Of a DNA stretch of 12,794 nt, positions 6,992-12,794 are shown piece after piece (position 1 is the first letter of the stretch; each line of letters starts with the position of its first letter). Position numbers and translations under genes: made by a program. The notes beneath the pieces are model-generated. The model worked only from the letters and a program-made list of their open reading frames with translations. It made no database searches and was not told the DNA's origin. Origin of the DNA: Pontimonas sp. (GTDB lineage Bacteria; Actinomycetota; Actinomycetes; Actinomycetales; Microbacteriaceae); assembly GCA_021741945.1 (NCBI GenBank), contig JAIOWV010000030.1, positions 1 through 12,794 of the forward strand, given 5' to 3'.

Positions 6992-8260
6992 GTGTCTGAA
7001 TCCACCGAAACTTCTCTCCTGCTCGAGCCCCGGCTACGTGCCACGAAGGCCGCCGCTCGTGTGCTCCAGAGCGCATCCGCTGAAACCAGGGACAAGGCAC
7101 TAGAGGCAATCCAGGCCGGCCTTGCGGCAAAGACCGATGAAATCATTGCGGCCAACACGGAGGATCTTCGCCGTGGCGAGGCGGAGGGCATGAGCCAAGG
7201 CCTCCAGGATCGTTTGCGCCTAACCCCGGAGCGAATTCAGGGGCTTGTTGATGCGGTGGGCGCTATTCGCGCCTTGCCAGACCCCATCGGTGATGTGTTG
7301 CGCGGAATGACACTGCCCAATGGCCTCCAGGTGGCCCAGGTCCGGGTGCCTTTTGGTGTTGTGGGAGCAATTTATGAAGCCAGGCCCAACGTGACCGTGG
7401 ATATCACCGCCTTGGCGCTGAAAAGTGGCAACGCTGTTGTGTTGCGCGGCGGCTCGGCCGCGGAATCCACCAACATCGTCATCGTGGCGATGATGAATCA
7501 GGCCCTGGAGAGTGTTGGTCTGCCCGGTGCCGCAATTGCGAGTGTTGACGACGTGGGTCGCGAGGGAGCGGAAGCGATGATGAGAGCACGGGGACTCATC
7601 GACGTTCTGATTCCCCGGGGTTCAGCAGCACTCATCGAGGCGGTCGTCACACAGTCACAGGTTCCGGTGATTGAAACAGGTTCTGGTGTGGTCCACATCT
7701 TTGTCGATGAGAGTGCGGATCTTGATAACGCGGTCGACATCGTCGTCAACGCCAAGGTTCAACGTCCCAGTGTGTGTAACTCGCTGGAAACCCTGCTCGT
7801 TCACCGCAGTATCGCGGATCGCTTCCTTCCGGCTGTGGCCCAAGCCCTCCTGAACCACTCGGTCGTGCTCCATGGCTGCGAGGTGACCCGGGCCCTGGTT
7901 CCAGAGGCCAGTGAGGCCACGGAGGCGGACTGGGCTGCGGAGTATCTGGCCCTTGAGCTTGCCATCAAGGTCGTTGATTCTCTCGACGAGGCCCTCGAGC
8001 ACATTGCTACCTATTCCACCCAGCACACGGAATCGATTCTGACGAATGACATGGGCAACGCCGATCGATTCCTCGCAGAGGTCGATGCCGCTGTGGTGAT
8101 GGCTAACGCCTCTACGCGGTTTACCGATGGGGGCGAGTTTGGTTTTGGTGCTGAGGTGGGAATCTCGACCCAGAAGTTGCACGCCAGAGGGCCAATGGGG
8201 CTTCCCGAGCTCACCAGCACCAAGTGGCTCGTGCGGGGTTCGGGCCAAGTCCGCGCGTAG
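6992..8260 (+). CDS. proA: Gamma-glutamyl phosphate reductase
   Basis: NADPH-dependent enzyme that reduces gamma-glutamyl phosphate to glutamate semialdehyde, the second step of proline synthesis, usually working in complex with ProB. The 422-residue length is typical. Family blocks include VRVPFGVVGAIYEARPNVTVD, NAVVLRGGSAAESTN, LIPRGSAALI and VIETGSGVVHIFVD, the catalytic cysteine in QRPSVCNSLETLL (Cys262), and the terminal FGFGAEVGISTQKLHARGPMGLPELTS. The start is GTG 6992, four bases after the proB stop, giving an N-terminal extension of usual actinobacterial length. No terminator follows; the next gene has its own promoter-like sequence. Confidence 0.97.
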   Translation: MSESTETSLLLEPRLRATKAAARVLQSASAETRDKALEAIQAGLAAKTDEIIAANTEDLRRGEAEGMSQGLQDRLRLTPERIQGLVDAVGAIRALPDPIGDVLRGMTLPNGLQVAQVRVPFGVVGAIYEARPNVTVDITALALKSGNAVVLRGGSAAESTNIVIVAMMNQALESVGLPGAAIASVDDVGREGAEAMMRARGLIDVLIPRGSAALIEAVVTQSQVPVIETGSGVVHIFVDESADLDNAVDIVVNAKVQRPSVCNSLETLLVHRSIADRFLPAVAQALLNHSVVLHGCEVTRALVPEASEATEADWAAEYLALELAIKVVDSLDEALEHIATYSTQHTESILTNDMGNADRFLAEVDAAVVMANASTRFTDGGEFGFGAEVGISTQKLHARGPMGLPELTSTKWLVRGSGQVRA

Positions 8261-8285
8261 GTGGGCACTCACAGCCCAGAGCCGG

Positions 8286-8291
8286 TAGATT
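8286..8291 (+). promoter_or_regulatory. Candidate -10 element upstream of the small membrane protein gene
   Basis: TAGATT at 8286-8291 lies in the short gap after proA and would start transcription near 8298, leaving a leader of about 27 bases with a ribosome binding site before GTG 8325. No clear -35 is seen. This would be the promoter for the run that includes nadD and rsfS. Confidence 0.35.
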
Positions 8292-8324
8292 AGGCCTTAG
8301 TTGCCACTGGAAAGGATTGCCCCT

Positions 8325-8519
8325 GTGATCGTTCACGATGTTGTTGTCGCCTCAGGCGAAATCGTTAATGAGCTTCCCATGCCGACCTGGGCCTATGGCG
8401 TCATCTTTATTGTGGGATTCTTTGCCCTTGCAATGGTGACCTACAGCTACCGCAACGTTGCCAATCGTCACCGTCACAAATCAGGCGGAACCGACCACTC
8501 TCACGCTGGTCACCACTAA
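8325..8519 (+). CDS. Small single-pass membrane protein with His-rich tail (hypothetical)
   Basis: A 64-residue protein that I do not recognise. GTG 8325 is chosen because GGAAAGGA (8309-8316) is well placed before it; an in-frame TTG at 8301 would add eight residues but lies too close to the putative promoter. It has a short N-terminal region, one hydrophobic segment (about residues 23-42: AYGVIFIVGFFALAMVTYSY), then a basic and histidine-rich tail (NRHRHKSGGTDHSHAGHH) likely on the cytoplasmic side. The tail holds six His in 18 residues, so metal binding is possible. It ends six bases before nadD and is probably co-transcribed with it. Translation style and codon use match the neighbours, so it is likely a real gene. 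Confidence 0.7.
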   Translation: MIVHDVVVASGEIVNELPMPTWAYGVIFIVGFFALAMVTYSYRNVANRHRHKSGGTDHSHAGHH

Positions 8520-8525
8520 GACACG

Positions 8526-9122
8526 ATGAGTGCCCCACGTCGCCCCCGTATAGGGATTATGGGTGGCACGTTCGACCCTATTCACCACGGCCACTTGGTG
8601 GCGGCCAGCGAAGCGCAGGTCGCGCTCGAGCTCGATGAAGTGATCTTTGTTCCTACCGGCCAGCCTGCCGACAAACCAGTAGTGTCCCCCGGTGAGCACC
8701 GCTATCTGATGACCGTTATTGCAACTGCGTCGAATCCCCGGTTTCGTGTCAGCCGAGTGGATATTGACCGCCCCGGCATCACCTACACAGCCGACACTCT
8801 CGATGACATCCGCGCCGAATTTCCCGACGCCGACCTTTTCTTCATCACTGGCGCTGACGCGCTCCAGACGTTCTTGTCGTGGAAGGACGCTGACAATCTC
8901 ATCTCCAAAGCCCACTTCGTTGGCGTCTCGAGGCCTGGCCACGAGCTCTCCACCGCCGGGCTCCCAGCGGATGGTGTGACGGTAATGGAAGTTCCAGCAC
9001 TCGCAATTTCCTCTACTGATTGCCGGACGCGCGTGAAGGCCGGGCACCCGGTGTGGTACTTGGTGCCAGATGGCGTAGTCCAGTACATTGCCAAACATCG
9101 TCTATATCGGGGTGAGAAGTGA
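8526..9122 (+). CDS. nadD: Nicotinate-nucleotide adenylyltransferase
   Basis: Transfers AMP from ATP to nicotinate mononucleotide, giving deamido-NAD in NAD synthesis. The 198-residue product is of normal length. The nucleotidyltransferase motifs are clear: GIMGGTFDPIHHGHL at 10-24 with the HxGH signature (His20 to His23), FITGADALQTFLSWKD in the middle, and ISSTDCR at 161-167. The start follows the small membrane protein gene by six bases with only a weak ribosome binding site, suggesting translational coupling. The stop overlaps the next start as GTGA (9119-9122). Confidence 0.96.
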   Translation: MSAPRRPRIGIMGGTFDPIHHGHLVAASEAQVALELDEVIFVPTGQPADKPVVSPGEHRYLMTVIATASNPRFRVSRVDIDRPGITYTADTLDDIRAEFPDADLFFITGADALQTFLSWKDADNLISKAHFVGVSRPGHELSTAGLPADGVTVMEVPALAISSTDCRTRVKAGHPVWYLVPDGVVQYIAKHRLYRGEK

Positions 9123-9916
9123 GCAACCAGCCAATCGAGCAACCGATGACCAGGCGTGAGCGCCGGGCACTAGAGGCACAGGGCATCGTGCCCCCGACCC
9201 CCGAACCAATCCAAACGTCGGCTGCCGAAGCACCGCAGGTGGGGTTCGTCGAACCCCCCGCGCCATCAACACCCCTTCCCTCCCGCCGTGAGCTTCGGTT
9301 GCTCCAACAAGGCGGGGCTCCAGCTGATCATGAGCGCGAGTCCGACCCTCCGGTAGCGGCTCCGACAGAGGCCCTCGTCACAACCCCCGCTCCCACGCCA
9401 CCGGTGGTGCCGCTTCCTCCGGTGTTTGGTGCGCCGGTGAGTGTGCCCGTCACGACAGGGACCACCACTGTGACACCGTTTAGCGACGCAGTCCCGGTGA
9501 TTTCCCCCTCACGGACCGTCGGCCAGATGGCAACCACAACGAGCTCGCTCATCATCCCGGAAACCCCCACGATTGACATCGCGGGTCCACTGGGTGACAC
9601 CGGTGAGGTGGTGGTCACCGGTCAGATTCGTTTGCCTCAAACTCTCTCCGAGATTGGGTCTCTGCCTGCACTGGTCGAGGACCGCGATGACGATGAGGTC
9701 ATGGATGCTTATGTCACCGGCGCAATCGCAATGAGCGCTAAGCCGATGCGTGCCTCGCAAGCCGTGTCTGGCAAAGGCGACGACTCGGACATTGTCATGG
9801 TCCGTCGCGCGCGCTGGGGAACTGCGGCTGTCGTCACATCCCTCGGTGCCGCGGTTTTGGGTTTGGCGGCCGTGGCGTTGTTGATTTTGGCAGTGATGAC
9901 GGATGTGCTGGGCTAA
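9119..9916 (+). CDS. Pro-rich protein with RRE(R/L)R motifs and C-terminal membrane anchor (hypothetical)
   Basis: A 265-residue protein with no catalytic domain that I can see. It starts at GTG overlapping the nadD stop by four bases. Two short related basic motifs occur near the N-terminus, TRRERRALEAQG (about residue 11) and SRRELRLLQQGG (about residue 55). Proteins with such motifs are common in Microbacteriaceae. Residues about 65-170 are rich in Pro, Thr, Val and Ala and probably disordered. The C-terminus has one strongly hydrophobic segment (about 233-262: AAVVTSLGAAVLGLAAVALLILAVM) preceded by VRRARW, so the long N-terminal part is probably cytoplasmic and tail-anchored. It lies between nadD and rsfS, 11 bases before rsfS. 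Function unknown; a structural or envelope role is a guess. Confidence 0.8.
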   Translation: MSNQPIEQPMTRRERRALEAQGIVPPTPEPIQTSAAEAPQVGFVEPPAPSTPLPSRRELRLLQQGGAPADHERESDPPVAAPTEALVTTPAPTPPVVPLPPVFGAPVSVPVTTGTTTVTPFSDAVPVISPSRTVGQMATTTSSLIIPETPTIDIAGPLGDTGEVVVTGQIRLPQTLSEIGSLPALVEDRDDDEVMDAYVTGAIAMSAKPMRASQAVSGKGDDSDIVMVRRARWGTAAVVTSLGAAVLGLAAVALLILAVMTDVLG

Positions 9917-9927
9917 ATGGCAATGAC

Positions 9928-10335
9928 GTGCCAGAGATGACGGCGAGCACAAGCGCCCTATCAGCCGTTGAGACAGCAGCGCACGCGGCCCTGAACAAAC
10001 TGGCGACCGATCTTGTCGCGCTGGATGTTTCCGAACAGATGCCTTTGGCGGACATTTTTCTGATCTGCAGTGCCAGAAACGAGCGCATGGCAATGTCGAT
10101 TGCTGACGAGATCGAGGAATCGCTCGGCGAGAAGGGCGTGCGCAAACTGCGTCAAGAAGGTCGCAGCGATGGGCGCTGGATCCTTCTGGATTTTGGCGAC
10201 ATCATCGTGCACATTTTCCACGAGGAAGAGCGCCTCTACTACCAGTTGGAGCGCCTGTGGCGTGATTGCCCCGTTGTGTCCCTGCCTAGTGCTGAGGGTG
10301 ATGATGCTGGCGCGAAGGCATCCACTGGGCTGTAG
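9928..10335 (+). CDS. rsfS: Ribosome silencing factor RsfS (Iojap family)
   Basis: Binds ribosomal protein L14 on the 50S subunit and blocks subunit joining, lowering translation under nutrient limitation. The 135-residue product has the family features: KLATDLVALDVSEQMPLADIFLICSARNERM, then the hallmark GRWILLDFGDIIVHIFHEEERLYYQLERLWRD. The start is uncertain: GTG 9928 or ATG 9937, both with poor ribosome binding sites. It follows the upstream gene by 11 bases and belongs to the nadD run, the normal nadD-rsfS linkage in actinobacteria. The last 15 to 20 residues form a low-complexity tail. Confidence 0.95.
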   Translation: MPEMTASTSALSAVETAAHAALNKLATDLVALDVSEQMPLADIFLICSARNERMAMSIADEIEESLGEKGVRKLRQEGRSDGRWILLDFGDIIVHIFHEEERLYYQLERLWRDCPVVSLPSAEGDDAGAKASTGL

Positions 10336-10341
10336 TAAGCT
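10336..10341 (+). promoter_or_regulatory. Weak candidate -10 element for tRNA-Ala
   Basis: TAAGCT at 10336-10341 directly follows the rsfS stop and would start transcription near 10348, about 12 bases before the mature tRNA end. No convincing -35 is present, so read-through from rsfS is the alternative. Confidence 0.3.
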
Positions 10342-10359
10342 GGCTCTCGCTTGCAAAAC

Positions 10360-10435
10360 GGGCCTGTGGCGCAGCTGGTAGCGCACCTGCATGGCATGCA
10401 GGGGGTCAGGGGTTCGAGTCCCCTCAGGTCCACCA
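10360..10435 (+). tRNA. tRNA-Ala, anticodon GGC
   Basis: The 76-base sequence folds into a complete cloverleaf. The acceptor stem is GGGCCTG against CAGGTCC and includes the G3-U70 wobble that identifies alanine tRNAs. The D arm stem is GCGC/GCGC, the anticodon stem CCTGC/GCAGG with loop ATGGCAT (anticodon GGC at 10393-10395), and the T arm AGGGG-TTCGAGT-CCCCT. The 3' ACCA is encoded in the DNA. It reads alanine codons GCC and GCU. It sits between rsfS and pdxH, 20 bases before the pdxH start. Confidence 0.98.
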
Positions 10436-10455
10436 ATAAGCAGTGGGGGTAGAAC

Positions 10456-11109
10456 ATGACTGATTCCACCCCCGAAGCGCTGTCTAAGCGCAAGGACTAT
10501 GGGTCCATTGCCCTCGAAGAGGGCTCATTGTCCTCGGACCCGATCGAGCAGTTGGCGATATGGGTCGCAGAGGCTGATGCCGCTGGCATCTATGAGCCAA
10601 ACGCCATGGTGCTCTCAACGATCGATCCCGACGGCGCCCCTTCGTCGCGCACCGTTCTGCTGCGGGGAATTGACGAGCACGGCCTGTATTTCTATACCGA
10701 CTACGGGTCGAGGAAAGGGCTGGCCTTACTGGCTCACCCCGAAGTTTCGGTCGTGTTCCCTTGGTATGCCCAACACCGTCAGATTCTTATCTATGGGCAT
10801 GCAAGCCCAGTGGAAGCGGAAGTGTCCGATGCGTATTTTGCGACCAGGCCTCGCGGTTCACAAATTGGCGCGTGGTCGAGTGAACAATCCAAGCCCATCG
10901 CCTCTAGGGAAGCTCTGGAAGCCCGTGTCAAGGAGATGGAACAGCGGTTCGCTGACAATCCGGAGATTCCTCGGCCTGAATCTTGGGGTGGATTTGTCAT
11001 AGAACCAGAACGAATTGAGTTCTGGGCTGGTCGGACGTCCCGCCTCCATGACCGTGTGAGCTTTACGCGTGAGTCCGAAGGTTGGAGCGTTACCAGGTTG
11101 CAGCCCTAG
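10456..11109 (+). CDS. pdxH: Pyridoxamine/pyridoxine 5'-phosphate oxidase
   Basis: FMN-dependent enzyme that oxidises pyridoxamine or pyridoxine 5'-phosphate to pyridoxal 5'-phosphate, for synthesis or salvage of vitamin B6. The 217-residue length is typical. Visible family blocks are NAMVLSTIDPDGAPSSRTVLLRG, LYFYTDYGSRKGLALLAHPEVSVVFPWY, RGSQIGAWSSEQS and the C-terminal signature EFWAGRTSRLHDR at 188-200. A G-rich stretch about five bases before the ATG is the only ribosome binding site candidate. No promoter or terminator is visible between the tRNA and this gene, so it may be transcribed together with tRNA-Ala and freed by tRNA 3' processing. Confidence 0.96.
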   Translation: MTDSTPEALSKRKDYGSIALEEGSLSSDPIEQLAIWVAEADAAGIYEPNAMVLSTIDPDGAPSSRTVLLRGIDEHGLYFYTDYGSRKGLALLAHPEVSVVFPWYAQHRQILIYGHASPVEAEVSDAYFATRPRGSQIGAWSSEQSKPIASREALEARVKEMEQRFADNPEIPRPESWGGFVIEPERIEFWAGRTSRLHDRVSFTRESEGWSVTRLQP

Positions 11110-11118
11110 GGCCTCCAA

Positions 11119-11124
11119 TACACT
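11119..11124 (+). promoter_or_regulatory. Candidate -10 element for the monooxygenase gene
   Basis: TACACT at 11119-11124 is a good -10 hexamer. TTGCAG at 11098-11103 could be a -35, but the 15-base gap is short. Transcription would start near 11131, leaving a leader of about 38 bases with a strong GAGGAGAGG ribosome binding site (11155-11163) before ATG 11169. Confidence 0.5.
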
Positions 11125-11168
11125 GTGGTTCCTGATGTAACGCGCAACGTGTCTGAGGAGAGGGTCCC

Positions 11169-12230
11169 ATGGAGTCTGTGAAACTAGGCCTCGACACCTT
11201 CGGTGATGTCACCCATGACGGGCGGGGTGTTCCGCTTCCCTACGCCGAGGTCATCCGCAACGTTGTTGACGAAGCTGTTCTTGCCGATGAGGTGGGAGTC
11301 GACGCGATAACTCTTGGTGAGCATCACCGCGATGACTTTGCCATTTCCACACCGGAAACGGTCCTCGCAGGAATTGCGGTGAAGACCAACCGCATCATTC
11401 TGAGCTCCGGGGTCACGGTGTTGAGCTCAGACGATCCCATCAGGGTCTTCCAGCGATTTGCGACTCTTGACGCGCTTTCCCACGGTCGCGCAGAGATCAT
11501 CATGGGCAGGGGCTCGTTCACGGAATCGTTCCCTCTTTTCGGTTATGAGCTCGGTGACTACCAGGTCCTCTTCGAGGAGAAGCTCAACCTTTTTGCTGAA
11601 CTGCTCAAAGAAGGCCCGGTCACCTGGTCTGGCAGCACGAGAAAGCCCCTTGTGGATCAAGAGGTATACCCCAAGTCCCACTCCGGCAACATCCGAACCT
11701 GGGTGGGCGTTGGCGGAAGCCCTGAATCTGTGGTCCGAGCGGCTGGTTATGGCTTCCCGCTGATGCTCGCCATTATTGGTGGCGCCCCAGAGCGTTTTGG
11801 CCCCTACGTCGACCTGTATCACCGAGCACTCGAGCAGCTGGGCAAACCATCGCAACCGATCGGCGTGCACTCACCGGGGCACATTGCCCGGACAGACGAG
11901 CAGGCCATTGAAGAGATGTGGCCACACTACGAAGCCATGTTCGGCCGAATTGGGCGTGAGCGAGGATGGGCTCCCACGACGAAGGACCACTATCTCAACG
12001 AGGTGCACCACGGCGCACTATTCGTGGGATCGCCGGAGACCGTGGCGACCAAAATTGCTCGCACTGTCTCAGCGCTGGGAATTCAGCGGTTTGACCTCAA
12101 GTACTCGACCGGGCCTATGCCCCACGAGGTGCTCATGGAGAGCATCCAGATGTATGGGACAGAAGTAATCCCGATGGTGCGGGACATGCTCGCTAGCGGG
12201 GTTCCCGCTAGCGAGGCACGCGCACTCTAG
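11169..12230 (+). CDS. LLM-class (luciferase-like) flavin-dependent oxidoreductase
   Basis: A 353-residue member of the bacterial luciferase-like monooxygenase superfamily, which uses reduced flavin to oxidise organic substrates. The TIM-barrel pattern is plain: LGLDTFGDV at the first strand, AVLADEVGVDAITLGEHH, ILSSGVTVLSSDDPIRVFQRFATLDALSHGRAEIIMGRGSF, then VGVGGSPESVVRAAGYGFPLMLAIIGG and a C-terminal LFVGSPETVATKIA block. It resembles the TIGR03858 subgroup. The substrate cannot be read from the sequence. ATG 11169 is set by a strong GAGGAGAGG site. The last codons contain a perfect 12-base inverted repeat, and the stop codon shares a CTAG with the convergent rhodanese gene. It has its own promoter-like region and no operon partner. 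Confidence 0.92.
   Translation: MESVKLGLDTFGDVTHDGRGVPLPYAEVIRNVVDEAVLADEVGVDAITLGEHHRDDFAISTPETVLAGIAVKTNRIILSSGVTVLSSDDPIRVFQRFATLDALSHGRAEIIMGRGSFTESFPLFGYELGDYQVLFEEKLNLFAELLKEGPVTWSGSTRKPLVDQEVYPKSHSGNIRTWVGVGGSPESVVRAAGYGFPLMLAIIGGAPERFGPYVDLYHRALEQLGKPSQPIGVHSPGHIARTDEQAIEEMWPHYEAMFGRIGRERGWAPTTKDHYLNEVHHGALFVGSPETVATKIARTVSALGIQRFDLKYSTGPMPHEVLMESIQMYGTEVIPMVRDMLASGVPASEARAL
12189..12215. repeat. Perfect 12-bp inverted repeat with 3-base loop inside a coding end
   Basis: CTCGCTAGCGGG at 12189-12200 is the exact reverse complement of CCCGCTAGCGAG at 12204-12215, separated by GTT. It lies within the final codons of the monooxygenase gene (encoding about MLASGVPASEAR), 12 bases before both convergent stop codons. 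No T run follows on either strand, so it is not a textbook intrinsic terminator, but it could end transcription from both directions or stabilise 3' ends. Confidence 0.85.
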
Positions 12231-12592
12231 TTGGTGACTACCGGGATGCCGCTGTAGTTGGTGGCCTGCTCGACGCTGCCACCGTTGGTCATATCGCTAA
12301 AGCCCATGTTGGCCATCTGGGCGATGGCCTGGCCGGAGCGGTTACCCGAGCGGCAGTAAATGAAGTAGGTGGCGTTCGGGTCCAGTTGGCTGACCTGAGC
12401 AGCAAAGTCGGGGGACTGCACATCAATGTTGAGCGCTCCGTCCAGGTGGCCAGAGGCGTACTCACCGGGAGTGCGCACATCGATGACGATCGTGCCGGCT
12501 TCGAGGCCTACGGGCTCGGCGGCAGGGGCACAGGCGCTGACGCCGACGGTGATGCCAAAGATTAGGGCAAGTGCGGTGAGGAGCTTTTTCAC
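12227..12592 (-). CDS. Rhodanese-domain lipoprotein
   Basis: A 121-residue exported protein with a single rhodanese domain, likely a sulfurtransferase that carries sulfur as a persulfide on its active cysteine. The N-terminus is a lipoprotein signal: KK, a hydrophobic stretch, then GVSAC with Cys21 as the lipidated residue. The domain begins after a short linker with VIDVRTPGEYASGHLDGALNIDV and contains the active loop CRSGNRS (Cys80), followed by GGSVEQA. The start is GTG (complement of 12590-12592), with GGAAAGG seven bases upstream. The protein should sit on the outer face of the membrane. Its promoter region carries a CsoR/CstR-like palindrome, which would fit control by reactive sulfur species. 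The substrate and partner are unknown. Confidence 0.93.
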   Translation of the reverse strand: MKKLLTALALIFGITVGVSACAPAAEPVGLEAGTIVIDVRTPGEYASGHLDGALNIDVQSPDFAAQVSQLDPNATYFIYCRSGNRSGQAIAQMANMGFSDMTNGGSVEQATNYSGIPVVTN

Positions 12593-12626
12593 AACGAAAC
12601 CTTTCCGGGGTAATGATTACAGGGCA

Positions 12627-12655
12627 AGTATAGCAAATACCCCTGGGGGTATGTA
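12627..12655 (-). promoter_or_regulatory. Promoter of the rhodanese lipoprotein gene
   Basis: Read on the minus strand, TATACT (complement of 12627-12632) is a near-consensus -10, with transcription starting near 12620 and a leader of about 28 bases. The -35 position 17 bases further upstream (12650-12655) reads TACATA, a poor match. A weak -35 is common where an activator or repressor controls the promoter. Confidence 0.65.
12637..12652. promoter_or_regulatory. CsoR/CstR-like operator palindrome
   Basis: ATACCCC-TG-GGGGTAT is a perfect inverted repeat with seven-base arms. G/C tracts flanked by AT bases in this form are typical of operators bound by CsoR-family repressors, which sense copper, other metals, or persulfides (CstR). 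It fills most of the space between the -10 and -35 of the rhodanese gene, where a bound repressor would block polymerase. Rhodaneses are classic CstR targets. No regulator gene is present in the window. Confidence 0.6.
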
Positions 12656-12665
12656 AGTCGGATTC

Positions 12666-12794
12666 TTATGCGTGTCGGGACAGCCACTTTTTGAAAGCTG
12701 GGGTGTCGGGAAGCCTGGCAATCAAGGGTCCGATGATCACGGTGATGAGCACGTAAGCCGTCGCTAAGGGCGCAATCAAGGGCTCAACACCAGC
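12666..12794 (-). CDS. C-terminus of a membrane protein, probably a cation:proton antiporter (partial)
   Basis: Only the last 42 residues lie in the window, ending at TAA (complement of 12666-12668); the rest is beyond the right edge. The visible part has one hydrophobic segment (PLATAYVLITVIIGPLIA) followed by a short basic tail (RLPDTPAFKKWLSRHA). A final membrane helix ending in GPLIAR and a short cytoplasmic tail is the usual ending of Kef/CPA2-type antiporters, but so little sequence makes this tentative. The membrane-protein call is safer than the antiporter call. It lies upstream of the rhodanese gene on the same strand, but the intervening promoter suggests separate transcription. Confidence 0.55.
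   Translation of the reverse strand, partial: AGVEPLIAPLATAYVLITVIIGPLIARLPDTPAFKKWLSRHA

Noticed and set aside
7655..8272. Long open frame on the minus strand opposite proA (205 codons)
   Set aside because: It is opposite the well-supported proA coding region, has no recognisable domain and no ribosome binding site.
8481..9098. Long open frame on the minus strand opposite nadD (205 codons)
   Set aside because: It lies entirely opposite a clear nadD gene and its translation shows no family motif. Long antisense frames are expected from the codon bias of a GC-rich gene.
11103..11112. Perfect palindrome GCCCTAGGGC over the pdxH stop codon
   Set aside because: The arms are only five bases with no loop, so it cannot form a useful hairpin, and there is no T run. 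It was not called a terminator or operator.

Overview
The window looks like the core chromosome of an actinobacterium, most likely a Microbacteriaceae-type organism. Supporting signs are moderately high GC, the gene order rne, rplU, rpmA, obgE, proB, proA, nadD, rsfS, several GTG starts, leaderless-looking promoters, and proteins with the Arg-rich 'TRRERR/SRRELR' motif common in that family. The family placement is inference from gene order and protein style. There is no mobile element, CRISPR array or rRNA. Coding density is very high: the longest gene-free stretch is about 110 bases, and the gaps that matter (3921-4032, 4617-4709, 12593-12665) hold regulatory signals.

Layout. 1-783 is the 3' part of the RNase E/G gene. 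820-3920 is a tightly overlapped three-gene cassette: a YraQ/UPF0718 permease, a TIGR03943 (YcgQ-like) membrane protein with a His/Asp-rich loop, and an unrecognised membrane-anchored protein with a probable Ig-like domain. This cassette sits between rne and rplU, which are usually close neighbours in actinobacteria. 4033-4616 encodes ribosomal proteins L21 and L27 from a clear sigma-A-type promoter and ends in a strong intrinsic terminator. 4710-8260 holds obgE, proB and proA: a ribosome-assembly GTPase, then the first two steps of proline synthesis.

8325-10335 is a compact run of a small His-tailed membrane protein, nadD (NAD synthesis), a Pro-rich tail-anchored protein and rsfS (ribosome silencing factor). 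tRNA-Ala(GGC) follows, then pdxH (PLP synthesis), with only 20 bases between them. 11169-12230 is a luciferase-like flavin monooxygenase. It converges on a minus-strand lipoprotein carrying a rhodanese domain (12227-12592), and the two genes share a CTAG that gives both their stop codons. The rhodanese promoter has a perfect ATACCCC-TG-GGGGTAT palindrome between its -10 and -35 positions, which resembles a CsoR/CstR-family operator. The window ends in the C-terminus of a minus-strand membrane protein, probably a cation:proton antiporter.

Most of the window is ordinary housekeeping sequence. The parts most worth a second look are the permease cassette with its unknown third member, the rhodanese operator, and the perfect hairpin inside the coding end of the monooxygenase at the convergent junction.
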